49,904 bases of DNA from Iodobacter sp. (GTDB lineage: Bacteria; Pseudomonadota; Gammaproteobacteria; Burkholderiales; Chitinibacteraceae), in the NCBI RefSeq assembly GCF_025352645.1, contig NZ_JANXSO010000049.1:1-49904 (forward strand), read 5' to 3'. Positions 28,095 to 35,188 of the stretch are shown here, piece by piece. The translations under genes were made by a program, and so were the position numbers. Each line of letters begins with the position of its first letter. Within the stretch, counting starts at the first letter, position 1. The notes beneath the pieces are model-generated. The model was not told where the DNA came from. It saw only the letters and a program-made list of their open reading frames with translations, and did no database searches.

Positions 28095-28493
28095 ATGACA
28101 ACTAAAATTAAATATTTAAGACTTGACGCAAACGCTATCAAGGCAAGATTCATCCAAGGAGAAGGCTCAGATATTATTAACTGGCTTACATCGCCTCAAA
28201 CAAAAAACGAACTCGGCCTGCACTTTACGATACATGAAGATGATGACGTGACATTTACAAAAAACGCTGACAAGATACTCAGCGAGTATAATTCGCTTAA
28301 AAAAAGTAATTATTTTGAAATCACAAAGGAACAAATTAAAAATACACATATAAGCGATACACAGTCTTATGGCTTAGATCGCCCATTTCTCGTTTCATCA
28401 AACAGTTCATCAAACAGTTCATCAAACAGACCTTATATCAACCCAGTAACAATGGGGCAGAAGGAAATTACAGAGTTCCTTCAAAAGCTGTAA
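28095..28493 (+). CDS. AT-rich hypothetical protein with SSNS repeats
   Basis: A 132-residue hydrophilic protein, not recognised. The N-terminal part (MTTKIKYLRLDANAIKARFIQGEGSDIINWL) and the centre (HEDDDVTFTKNADKILSEYNSLKKSNYFEITKEQIKN) look folded. Residues 101-112 are three tandem S-S-N-S/R units coded by a 12-bp repeat. The tail is NPVTMGQKEITEFLQKL. There is no signal peptide, membrane helix or cysteine. A good AGAAGGA site precedes the ATG. Base composition is clearly more AT-rich than its neighbours, which suggests acquired DNA. Confidence 0.65.
   Translation: MTTKIKYLRLDANAIKARFIQGEGSDIINWLTSPQTKNELGLHFTIHEDDDVTFTKNADKILSEYNSLKKSNYFEITKEQIKNTHISDTQSYGLDRPFLVSSNSSSNSSSNRPYINPVTMGQKEITEFLQKL
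28394..28429 (+). repeat. Three tandem copies of a 12-bp repeat
   Basis: TTCATCAAACAG is repeated three times without change at 28394-28405, 28406-28417 and 28418-28429, in frame within the unknown gene. A unit length divisible by three means copy-number change would leave the reading frame intact. Confidence 0.95.
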
Positions 28494-28534
28494 GTACACG
28501 CCGCAATGGCATGCGTTGACATTAAGCTACTAAG

Positions 28535-29368
28535 CTAGGTCACTCTATAATAAGCCACCGGCCTAGCCGCATCTGTACACCACTCGCTCCAAGAACCGGC
28601 ATAGAGCCTCGCCCCACTTAATCCCGCCACTTCCAGCGCCAGTAAATTATGGCAGGCCGTTACGCCTGAGCCGCATTGTTGCACGGTATGGCTTGCATCC
28701 ACTCCCGCGAGTAGCAACTGCCATTCGGTCTTAAGCACTGCAGCAGATTTAAAGCGGCCGTCTTCCTGCAAGTTATCTTGAAAAAAACGATTAATCGCGC
28801 CGGGGATATGCCCTCCCACAGGATCGAGCGTTTCGCCCTCCCCTTTAAAACGAGAAGGAGAACGAGCGTCCACCACGGTGAATAGCGGCAGTTTGATATT
28901 TGCCAGCACCTCTTCCACACCCACCATCAGCTCGGGGCGTAGCTCAGCAACAAATTTGGCAGCCTCTGGTTTTGGCAAGTATTTGTCCCATTCACCCTGC
29001 CATGCCGCCATTCCGCCATCTAAGACCTGCACCTGGTCGTGCCCCAGCCAACGCAGCAGCCACCATAATCTAGCGGCATACATTCCACCCTGCGCATCGT
29101 AAGCCACAATGTTACGGAAACGACTCGCACCAAGGCTTGCCAGTTTATCTGCCAGAACTTGCGGATCAGGCAAAGGGTGGCGGCCATTCTTGCCGGTTTT
29201 ATGCCCAGAAAGATCATCATCCATATGCAGGAAATACGCGCCAGGCAAATGCCCCTCTGCATAGGCCGAGCGCCCCGCCTGCGGATTGCTCAAATCATGG
29301 CGACAATCAATCAGCAGCACATCGGCCAATTGTTCTTGTAATTGCGAAGCAGAAATAAGCGGGGACAT
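28535..29368 (-). CDS. sseA: 3-mercaptopyruvate/thiosulfate sulfurtransferase (two-domain rhodanese)
   Basis: The 277-residue protein has two rhodanese domains. The N-terminal one is inactive (YDAQGGMYAAR in place of a cysteine loop). The C-terminal one carries C232 in QQCGSGVTAC; CGSGVTA is the loop typical of mercaptopyruvate sulfurtransferases. It moves sulfur to cyanide or thiol acceptors in the cytoplasm. The ATG at 29368 has AAGGAT upstream and is preferred to an in-frame CTG/TTG. It follows dcd on the same strand, but a terminator separates them. Confidence 0.9.
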   Translation of the reverse strand: MSPLISASQLQEQLADVLLIDCRHDLSNPQAGRSAYAEGHLPGAYFLHMDDDLSGHKTGKNGRHPLPDPQVLADKLASLGASRFRNIVAYDAQGGMYAARLWWLLRWLGHDQVQVLDGGMAAWQGEWDKYLPKPEAAKFVAELRPELMVGVEEVLANIKLPLFTVVDARSPSRFKGEGETLDPVGGHIPGAINRFFQDNLQEDGRFKSAAVLKTEWQLLLAGVDASHTVQQCGSGVTACHNLLALEVAGLSGARLYAGSWSEWCTDAARPVAYYRVT

Positions 29369-29397
29369 CAGCAATCCTTGGGGTATTAATCAAAAAA

Positions 29398-29421
29398 CAG
29401 GCCCGTACGGATACGGGCCTG
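29398..29421 (-). terminator. Terminator of dcd
   Basis: CAGGCCCGTA at 29398-29407 pairs with TACGGGCCTG at 29412-29421 around a 4-base loop; on the minus strand TTTTTTG follows. It lies 19 bases past the dcd stop. Confidence 0.9.
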
Positions 29422-29440
29422 CAAGGAAGAAACGTAAAAC

Positions 29441-30016
29441 TTAGGTCTTAGGCAGTGTGACGCCACTTTGGCCTTGATACTTACCACCGCGATCACGGTA
29501 GGATGTTTCGCAGACATCATCCGCATCGGCCTCAAAGAACAAGACCTGCGCTACGCCTTCGTTGGCGTAAATTTTGGCAGGGAGCGGCGTGGTGTTAGAA
29601 AACTCCAGCGTCACATAGCCTTCCCACTCTGGCTCAAACGGCGTGACATTCACAATAATGCCGCAACGTGCGTAAGTGGATTTACCCAGACACACTGTTA
29701 AAGCGTTACGCGGAATGCGGAAATATTCCACGGTACGCGCTAAGGCGAAAGAATTTGGCGGAATAATACAATATCCCTTACCAGAAACATTCACAAAGCT
29801 GCCTTCATCAAAGTTTTTTGGATCAACAATCGTCGAGTTAATATTGGTAAAAACTTTGAATTCATCGGCGCAGCGAATATCGTAGCCATAGCTAGAAGTA
29901 CCATAAGAAACAATACGTTCGCCGTTCACTTCTTTTACTTGCCCAGGCACAAATGGCTCGATCATGCCGTGCTCGCTTGCCATACGGCGAATCCACTTGT
30001 CAGATTTGATACTCAT
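29441..30016 (-). CDS. dcd: dCTP deaminase
   Basis: The 191-residue trimeric enzyme deaminates dCTP to dUTP, the main source of dUMP for thymidylate synthase in many proteobacteria. Landmarks are [87 protein letters not shown] and the C-terminal [13 protein letters not shown]. The ATG at 30016 matches family starts; the 17 codons upstream in frame are not conserved sequence. Its product feeds the same pathway as thyA and tdk in this window. Confidence 0.96.
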   Translation of the reverse strand: MSIKSDKWIRRMASEHGMIEPFVPGQVKEVNGERIVSYGTSSYGYDIRCADEFKVFTNINSTIVDPKNFDEGSFVNVSGKGYCIIPPNSFALARTVEYFRIPRNALTVCLGKSTYARCGIIVNVTPFEPEWEGYVTLEFSNTTPLPAKIYANEGVAQVLFFEADADDVCETSYRDRGGKYQGQSGVTLPKT

Positions 30017-30109
30017 TGCTGTCACATCCTTATCACAATATTTGCCCTTATTGTAGCTGCCAAGCACCTATTAACGCATCTATAATCATTGCAACATGGA
30101 GATTCTTTG

Positions 30110-30571
30110 ATGCAGACTCAAATATCGCAATGCCCAGAATTAAACTTACTCGCCACCAGTGAAAGCAAATTTGATACCGCAGCACTCAAAGGCCAAGCCT
30201 TTGTGCTGTATTTCTACCCCAAGGACAGCACCCCTGGCTGCACCACCGAAGGCGGAGATTTTCGCGATCACTTTGAGCAATTCCTAGCCGCAAACTGCCA
30301 AGTATTTGGCATCTCGCGCGACAGCATTAAAAGCCACGAAAACTTCAAAGCCAAACAAAGCTACCCATTTGAGCTGGTTTCTGACCCAGAAGAGACAGCT
30401 TGCCTTGCTTTTGATGTCATGAAGCAAAAGAAGATGTATGGTAAAGATGTAAGGGGAATTGAGCGCAGCACCTTTGTGATTAACGCAGAAGGTGCCATCG
30501 TAAAAGAATGGCGCGGCGTCAAAGTGCTAGGTCATGTTGTAGAAGTACTGACATTTGTAAAAACGCTGTAA
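30110..30571 (+). CDS. bcp: BCP/PrxQ-type peroxiredoxin
   Basis: The 153-residue thiol peroxidase reduces peroxides. The peroxidatic cysteine is C44 in YPKDSTPGCTTEGGDFRDH. In E. coli BCP a resolving cysteine lies five residues later; here that position is glycine (49), so the protein is either a one-cysteine type or uses another cysteine such as C63. The ATG at 30110 has GGAG eight bases upstream. Divergent from dcd. Confidence 0.9.
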   Translation: MQTQISQCPELNLLATSESKFDTAALKGQAFVLYFYPKDSTPGCTTEGGDFRDHFEQFLAANCQVFGISRDSIKSHENFKAKQSYPFELVSDPEETACLAFDVMKQKKMYGKDVRGIERSTFVINAEGAIVKEWRGVKVLGHVVEVLTFVKTL

Positions 30572-30800
30572 ACAACGCATGGCGGCTTAGACAACATCTC
30601 GTCTAAGCCTACAGACATCAAGTTAAGCCCAAAATAGCACGCATACTAAGCGGCACCCAATTATGACAAAAGCTTAAACCAGCATCTGCAATGTCTTACC
30701 TAAGCTGCCCTACAAACCTCAACAAGGAGCACCTACGCAGCCACTTAAAAATCAACATTCCCTTTCCAGAAACGCAGCCCTTTGATCTATGGAGTTCACC

Positions 30801-32210
30801 ATGGCAACCCGCAAGCGCAAAGCACCGAGCATTACCAAGCTCTTCGTTCTGGATACCAATGTTTTAATGCACGATCCCACCTCTTTATATCGCTTTGAGG
30901 AACACGATCTTTTCTTGCCGATGATGACGCTAGAAGAGCTCGACAACAATAAAAAGGGCACTTCTGAAGTTGCCCGCAACGCTCGCCAAGCCAGTCGCTT
31001 TTTAGAAGAGCTGATTTCCGGCAAAGAGCTAGATCTACACAGCGGCGTATCCCTTGACACCGCCAGCAAGGGCCAAGCCGTCGGTCGGCTATTTATGCAA
31101 ACCGAAGCCATCACTAGCGTGCTGCCCGCCCAACTCCCTATGGGCAAAGCCGACAATCAAATTCTAGGTGTTGTTCATCACCTGCAACAAATGCACACCC
31201 AACGCCAAGTGATTTTGGTTTCCAAAGACATCAATATGCGCATCAAGGCGCGCGCGATGGGATTGGCCGCTGAAGATTACTTTAACGATAAAGTATTAGA
31301 AGACACCGACCTGCTCTACACCGGCATGCGCGAAATCAACCAAAAGTTTTGGGAGCGTAATGGTAAAGACTTGCAAAGCTGGCAAGAAGGTGGACGTAGC
31401 TACTGGCGCATCAAAGGCCCAGACTGTGTGGATCTGCACGTTAATCAACTGCTCTTTCAAGCCGACGACACCCCGCTATCGGCCCGCGTGGTGAGCGTGG
31501 AAGGCAAATCGGCGCTGATCGAAAGCTTAAAAGATTATAGCCACCACAAAAACGCCATTTGGGGCATTGTGGCTAGAAACCGCGAGCAAAATTTTGCGCT
31601 TAATCTGCTGATGAATCCCGACGTCGATTTTGTCTCCTTACTTGGGCAAGCGGGCACGGGCAAAACACTACTGACTTTGGCAGCCAGCCTTGCGCAAACG
31701 CTGGAATCTAAAATCTACAGCGAAATCATCATGACCCGCGTCACGGTTCCGGTTGGGGAGGACATCGGCTTTCTGCCCGGCACGGAAGAAGAAAAAATGA
31801 TGCCGTGGATGGGCGCACTAGAAGACAACCTTGATGTGCTCAACCAATCTGATGCCGAAGCAGGCGATTGGGGCCGCGCCGCTACGCGGGATTTGATTCG
31901 CTCACGCATTAAGGTGAAATCACTCAACTTTATGCGTGGCCGCACTTTCCTCAAAAAATTCTTAATTATCGACGAGGCGCAAAACTTAACCCCCAAGCAA
32001 ATGAAAACCCTCATCACCCGCGCCGGCCCCGGCACCAAGGTGGTGTGCTTGGGTAATATCAGCCAGATCGACACGCCCTACCTTACAGAAGGCAGCTCTG
32101 GCCTGACCTATGTGGTGGATCGCTTTAAGATGTGGGAGCACTCAGGGCACATCACCCTGACACGGGGCGAGAGATCCAGATTGGCAGATTACGCAGCGGA
32201 AGCTTTATAA
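30801..32210 (+). CDS. PIN-PhoH ATPase
   Basis: A 469-residue protein with an N-terminal PIN nuclease-like domain (KLFVLDTNVLMHDP from about 13, then the LEELDNNKKG acidic residues). A C-terminal PhoH-type P-loop ATPase follows (SLLGQAGTGKTLLTLA, FLIIDEAQNLTPKQMKTLITRAGPGTKVVCLGN). This is the YlaK-like arrangement common in bacteria, predicted to act on RNA as helicase plus nuclease; its physiological role is not settled. GGAG precedes the ATG at 30801, preferred to the ATG four codons upstream. A terminator follows closely. Confidence 0.92.
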   Translation: MATRKRKAPSITKLFVLDTNVLMHDPTSLYRFEEHDLFLPMMTLEELDNNKKGTSEVARNARQASRFLEELISGKELDLHSGVSLDTASKGQAVGRLFMQTEAITSVLPAQLPMGKADNQILGVVHHLQQMHTQRQVILVSKDINMRIKARAMGLAAEDYFNDKVLEDTDLLYTGMREINQKFWERNGKDLQSWQEGGRSYWRIKGPDCVDLHVNQLLFQADDTPLSARVVSVEGKSALIESLKDYSHHKNAIWGIVARNREQNFALNLLMNPDVDFVSLLGQAGTGKTLLTLAASLAQTLESKIYSEIIMTRVTVPVGEDIGFLPGTEEEKMMPWMGALEDNLDVLNQSDAEAGDWGRAATRDLIRSRIKVKSLNFMRGRTFLKKFLIIDEAQNLTPKQMKTLITRAGPGTKVVCLGNISQIDTPYLTEGSSGLTYVVDRFKMWEHSGHITLTRGERSRLADYAAEAL

Positions 32211-32215
32211 ACCTC

Positions 32216-32241
32216 AAAGGCCAGCATTTGCTGGCCTTTTT
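32216..32241 (+). terminator. Terminator of the PIN-PhoH gene
   Basis: AAAGGCCAGCA (32216-32226) pairs with TGCTGGCCTTT (32229-32239), followed by more Ts, 5 bases after the stop codon. Confidence 0.93.
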
Positions 32242-32290
32242 ACTATATTTATATCGTCATTAAACCCGCTATCGCCACAAGGAGACTTTC

Positions 32291-32932
32291 ATGAAATTGC
32301 ATTACAATATTGCATCACCTTATTCTCAAAAGGTATTAATCGCTTTTTATGAGAAAGGCATCGAATTTACTCCCACTATTATAGACTTATCTAATAAAGA
32401 GGAACATTTAGCCTATAAAAAGCTATATCCGCTTGGAAAAATACCCCTCCTTACTGGTGACAACGAGTTATTTGTGCCGGAATCCGGCATTATTATTGAA
32501 TACCTAGAAAACGAATTCTCAGGGCAAGGCACTCAGCTTATTCCTAGAGAAAAAACTGCAGCGCGTCGTACCCATCTTAGGGAGCGGATGATTGATCTTT
32601 ATGTTACCGATCAAATATTGATTCTTTATTTTGATTCCATCAAGCCACAAAATCAGCAAAACCCACAGGCAGTCGCCAAAGCGCACGATACTTTGTCCAT
32701 TTTATTTACCTCTATGGACAAAGACTTTGCCAGTTTCACTTACGCAGCCAGCAATGATTTCTCTATTGTAGATTGTGCGCTCTTTGGGGCTCTATTTTAC
32801 GCACAGCAATTACACCCATTCACAGAGCACGCCGATATCACTGCGTATTTCGCGCGATTAATGCAAAGAGATAGTGTCAAAAAAGTATTAACTGAATTAA
32901 TGCCTGCTTTGCATGCAATGCAACAGAAATAA
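32291..32932 (+). CDS. Glutathione S-transferase family protein (SspA-like)
   Basis: The 213-residue protein has an N-terminal thioredoxin-fold GST domain (LHYNIASPYSQKVLIAFYEKGIEF, then LGKIPLL and the glutathione-site residues PESGIIIEYLE) and an all-helical C-terminal domain. It resembles bacterial GSTs near the SspA branch. Catalytic serine or cysteine cannot be assigned with certainty. AAGGAG precedes the ATG. Its 3' side is taken up by a nest of inverted repeats. Confidence 0.82.
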   Translation: MKLHYNIASPYSQKVLIAFYEKGIEFTPTIIDLSNKEEHLAYKKLYPLGKIPLLTGDNELFVPESGIIIEYLENEFSGQGTQLIPREKTAARRTHLRERMIDLYVTDQILILYFDSIKPQNQQNPQAVAKAHDTLSILFTSMDKDFASFTYAASNDFSIVDCALFGALFYAQQLHPFTEHADITAYFARLMQRDSVKKVLTELMPALHAMQQK

Positions 32933-32995
32933 AAAAACCTAGAATTAAATCATTAAACCTGATTATGTCTCTTGCTCACATTGATTATAAATATC

Positions 32996-33215
32996 GCAGG
33001 GCGAGTGCAGCCCAATCCTATCAACTTAAGGGCAATGTTTTAATTGTTACACGGGCTTCAACTTGGATTGCACTATTGCAAGCATGTTAAAACATCGTAG
33101 GGTGGGCGCGTTCTTTGCCCACGCCGCGTATCCGCGTGGGCAAGATAAACCACCTTGCCCACCCTACATATTGCTTAAATCTTAAGTTAATAGGATTGGG
33201 TTTTACTCGCCCTAC
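32996..33215. repeat. Middle inverted repeat of the nest (35-bp arms)
   Basis: Arms 32996-33030 and 33181-33215 are inverted copies matching at 30 of 35 positions, with the shared block CCCAATCCTATxAACTTAAG innermost. A related single arm (CTTAAGTTGATAGGATT) appears at 46744-46760, so this is a dispersed sequence. Confidence 0.8.
33097..33167. repeat. 71-bp innermost element with GTAGGGTGGGC ends
   Basis: GTAGGGTGGGC at the left and GCCCACCCTAC at the right are exact inverted copies. Inside, CCCACGC and GCGTGGG form a second stem. It belongs to the same family as 9313-9401 and 25799-25939. Confidence 0.8.
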
Positions 33216-33325
33216 AAAAACAGAGTGCGGCTGTAAAAAATTTATTTACATAAGCGCTATTGAGTAGAGGGCATAATCAGATTATTAAATATAGATATAC
33301 ATGCTTAGCTTGCTGCTGCGCTTAT

Positions 33326-33361
33326 GCAGCCCAATATCCTTTTTTGGAAGGATTGGGCCGC
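33326..33361 (-). terminator. Possible terminator hairpin after amn
   Basis: 33326-33341 and 33348-33361 can pair over about 14 bp with a 2-base bulge, 30 bases downstream of the amn stop on the minus strand. No T run follows on that strand, so it may instead be another repeat fragment; it shares GCAGCCCAAT with the arm at 33007. Confidence 0.4.
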
Positions 33362-33390
33362 ATTAAAACAGCTAAGTAAGCTGCATAATC

Positions 33391-34896
33391 TTACTGAAAT
33401 GCTACTTCTGCAAAGCTGCGCAGTTTACGGCTATGCAGCTGCCCTTCGCCCTGATCGCGCAGCAACTCCATCGCCCGAATACCAATTCGTAAATGCTGAT
33501 CGACTCGTTCGCGGTAGAAGTGATTGGCCATACCGGGAAGTTTGATTTCGCCATGCAGCGGTTTATCGCTCACGCACAGCAAAGTGCCATAAGGCACGCG
33601 GAATCTGAAGCCGTTGGCGGCGATGGTGGCGCTTTCCATATCTAGCGCAATGGCACGGCTTTGGCTAAAGCGTCTTTGCGGGCGATTGTCAGGAAGTAGC
33701 TCCCAGTTGCGGTTATCGGTACTTGCCACGGTACCGGTGCGCATAATGCGTTTGAGTTCGGCTCCTTTCATTTCGGTGATTTGCGATACGGCGGCCTCCA
33801 GTGCGAGCTGGATTTCTGCCAAGGCAGGCACCGGCACCCAAAGTGGTAAATCTTCGTCGAGCACATGATCTTCACGAACATAGCCGTGCGCCAAAACGTA
33901 ATCGCCCATTTGCTGCGAATTACGCAGGCCCGCGCAATGGCCCAGCATAATCCACGCATGAGGGCGCAAGACGGCGATATGGTCGGTAATGGTTTTGGCA
34001 TTCGCTGGCCCTACGCCGATATTCACCATGCTGATCCCCGCGTTATCTGCACGGATCAAATGGTAACCAGGCATTTGCGGTAGGCGTGGTGGCTCTGCCC
34101 CTAGGGCATCAGCGGCTTGGGCTAACTCCCCCACACGGCGAGTCACCACATTACCCGGCTCTACAAAAGCGAGGTATTCACTCGCTGGGTCTTGCATGCT
34201 TTCACGCCCAAGCCGCACAAATTCGTCGATATAAAACTGGTAATTGGTAAACAGCACGAAGTTTTGAAAATGCTCTGGCACGGTGCCAGTGTAATGACGC
34301 AAACGGTGCAAGGAGTAATCCACCCTTGCTGCGGTAAATAGCGAAAGCGGCTCTGGCTCTCCGGGCTTGGGCTCATAGGTGCCATTGGCAATACCGTCAT
34401 CCATCGCGGATAAGTCAGGAAGATCAAACATATCGCGCATTAATTGGCGGCGTTCAATACTGAGCGTACCTTCAATATGGTCATGTTCGGCAAAAGAAAA
34501 ATGCACGGGGATGGGCTGGGTACTGATACCCACTTCTAGCTCATCACGATGGCTTTGCAGCAACAAAGTAAACTGCTCTAAATAATATTTTTCGTATAAA
34601 TCTGGGCGAGTCAGCGTGGTTTCAAAGCTACCTGGCCCCGCCACAAAGCCATAGCTCAGGTGCGCTTCGCTGCCATTTAAGCGTGTAGCTGTATCGGTTT
34701 GAATTCGGACAAAAGGGTAATAAGCGCGCACATGGCCAGGTAAAGTTTCCCCAGCAACAAAACGCTGCATGGCATCGCGCAAATGCGCCACGCTGCGATC
34801 ATAAATCAAGCGAACTTGGGCTAAGGCTTGCGCGGGATCAGTGTGGCGAGTTGGGGCAATAAATTCAGGCAGATAAGGCATACGTCGACGGCTCAT
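33391..34896 (-). CDS. amn: AMP nucleosidase
   Basis: The 501-residue enzyme splits AMP into adenine and ribose 5-phosphate and so tunes the adenylate pool. The N-terminal domain is AMP-nucleosidase specific (RAYYPFVRIQT, LSYGFVAGPGSFETTLTRPDLYEKYY). The C-terminal half is a nucleoside-phosphorylase fold (MVNIGVGPANAKTITDHIAVLRPHAWIMLGHCAGL, IALDMESATIAANGFRFRVPYGTLLCVSDKPLHGE, with the ME-S substrate residues). Length is typical. GGAGACG lies upstream of the ATG. Monocistronic. Confidence 0.95.
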   Translation of the reverse strand: MSRRRMPYLPEFIAPTRHTDPAQALAQVRLIYDRSVAHLRDAMQRFVAGETLPGHVRAYYPFVRIQTDTATRLNGSEAHLSYGFVAGPGSFETTLTRPDLYEKYYLEQFTLLLQSHRDELEVGISTQPIPVHFSFAEHDHIEGTLSIERRQLMRDMFDLPDLSAMDDGIANGTYEPKPGEPEPLSLFTAARVDYSLHRLRHYTGTVPEHFQNFVLFTNYQFYIDEFVRLGRESMQDPASEYLAFVEPGNVVTRRVGELAQAADALGAEPPRLPQMPGYHLIRADNAGISMVNIGVGPANAKTITDHIAVLRPHAWIMLGHCAGLRNSQQMGDYVLAHGYVREDHVLDEDLPLWVPVPALAEIQLALEAAVSQITEMKGAELKRIMRTGTVASTDNRNWELLPDNRPQRRFSQSRAIALDMESATIAANGFRFRVPYGTLLCVSDKPLHGEIKLPGMANHFYRERVDQHLRIGIRAMELLRDQGEGQLHSRKLRSFAEVAFQ

Positions 34897-35012
34897 TGGG
34901 GCGTCTCCAGCTTTTTTTCATTGGAATACAAATAGAAGGAAAACTTTCTAGCAGGTCTATTCTACTTTTAAATAGATTACGGTTATCTTATTTTACTAAA
35001 CTGTAAACAATC

Positions 35013-35040
35013 GTAGGGGCAGCTGCTTGCTGCACCCTAG
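35013..35040. repeat. REP-like hairpin (GCTGCTTGCTGC type)
   Basis: GTAGGGGCAGCTGCTTGCTG begins a short near-palindrome ending CTGCACCCTAG. The same core in inverted orientation occurs at 41467-41490 (GCAGCAAGCAGC with CTCCTAC). No coding role. Confidence 0.5.
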
Positions 35041-35143
35041 CTGTTATGCGCCATCTATTCGTGCTTTTTGTATTTTTAGTGGGCGGCGTATTTTTTAATC
35101 TTGCTGCGTAACATCCGTGATGCAAAGTAAAGCTTTCGCCCAT

Positions 35144-35173
35144 AAAAAAACCGGACAATGGCCCGGTTTTTTT
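35144..35173 (-). terminator. Terminator of pta
   Basis: An 11-bp stem (35144-35154 with 35163-35173) is made of CCGG and flanking A/T runs, with an 8-base loop. It lies 16 bases after the pta stop on the minus strand and ends in Ts. Confidence 0.85.
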
Positions 35174-35188
35174 GGCAAAAGAAGGCAA

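Larger units (their letters stand above)
32958..33280. repeat. Outer pair of a three-level nested inverted repeat
   Basis: The left end 32958-32978 (starting CCTGATTATGTCTCTTG) is matched in inverted orientation by 33261-33280 at about 15 of 20 positions. The left end is also nearly identical to the end of the element at 43306. Two further inverted repeats lie inside (32996-33215 and 33097-33167). The span has no coding capacity. It looks like successive insertion of miniature elements into one another. Confidence 0.6.

Noticed and set aside
34988-35188. 66-codon minus-strand ORF downstream of amn
   Set aside because: It reads through the pta terminator and a REP-like repeat, so translation is unlikely.
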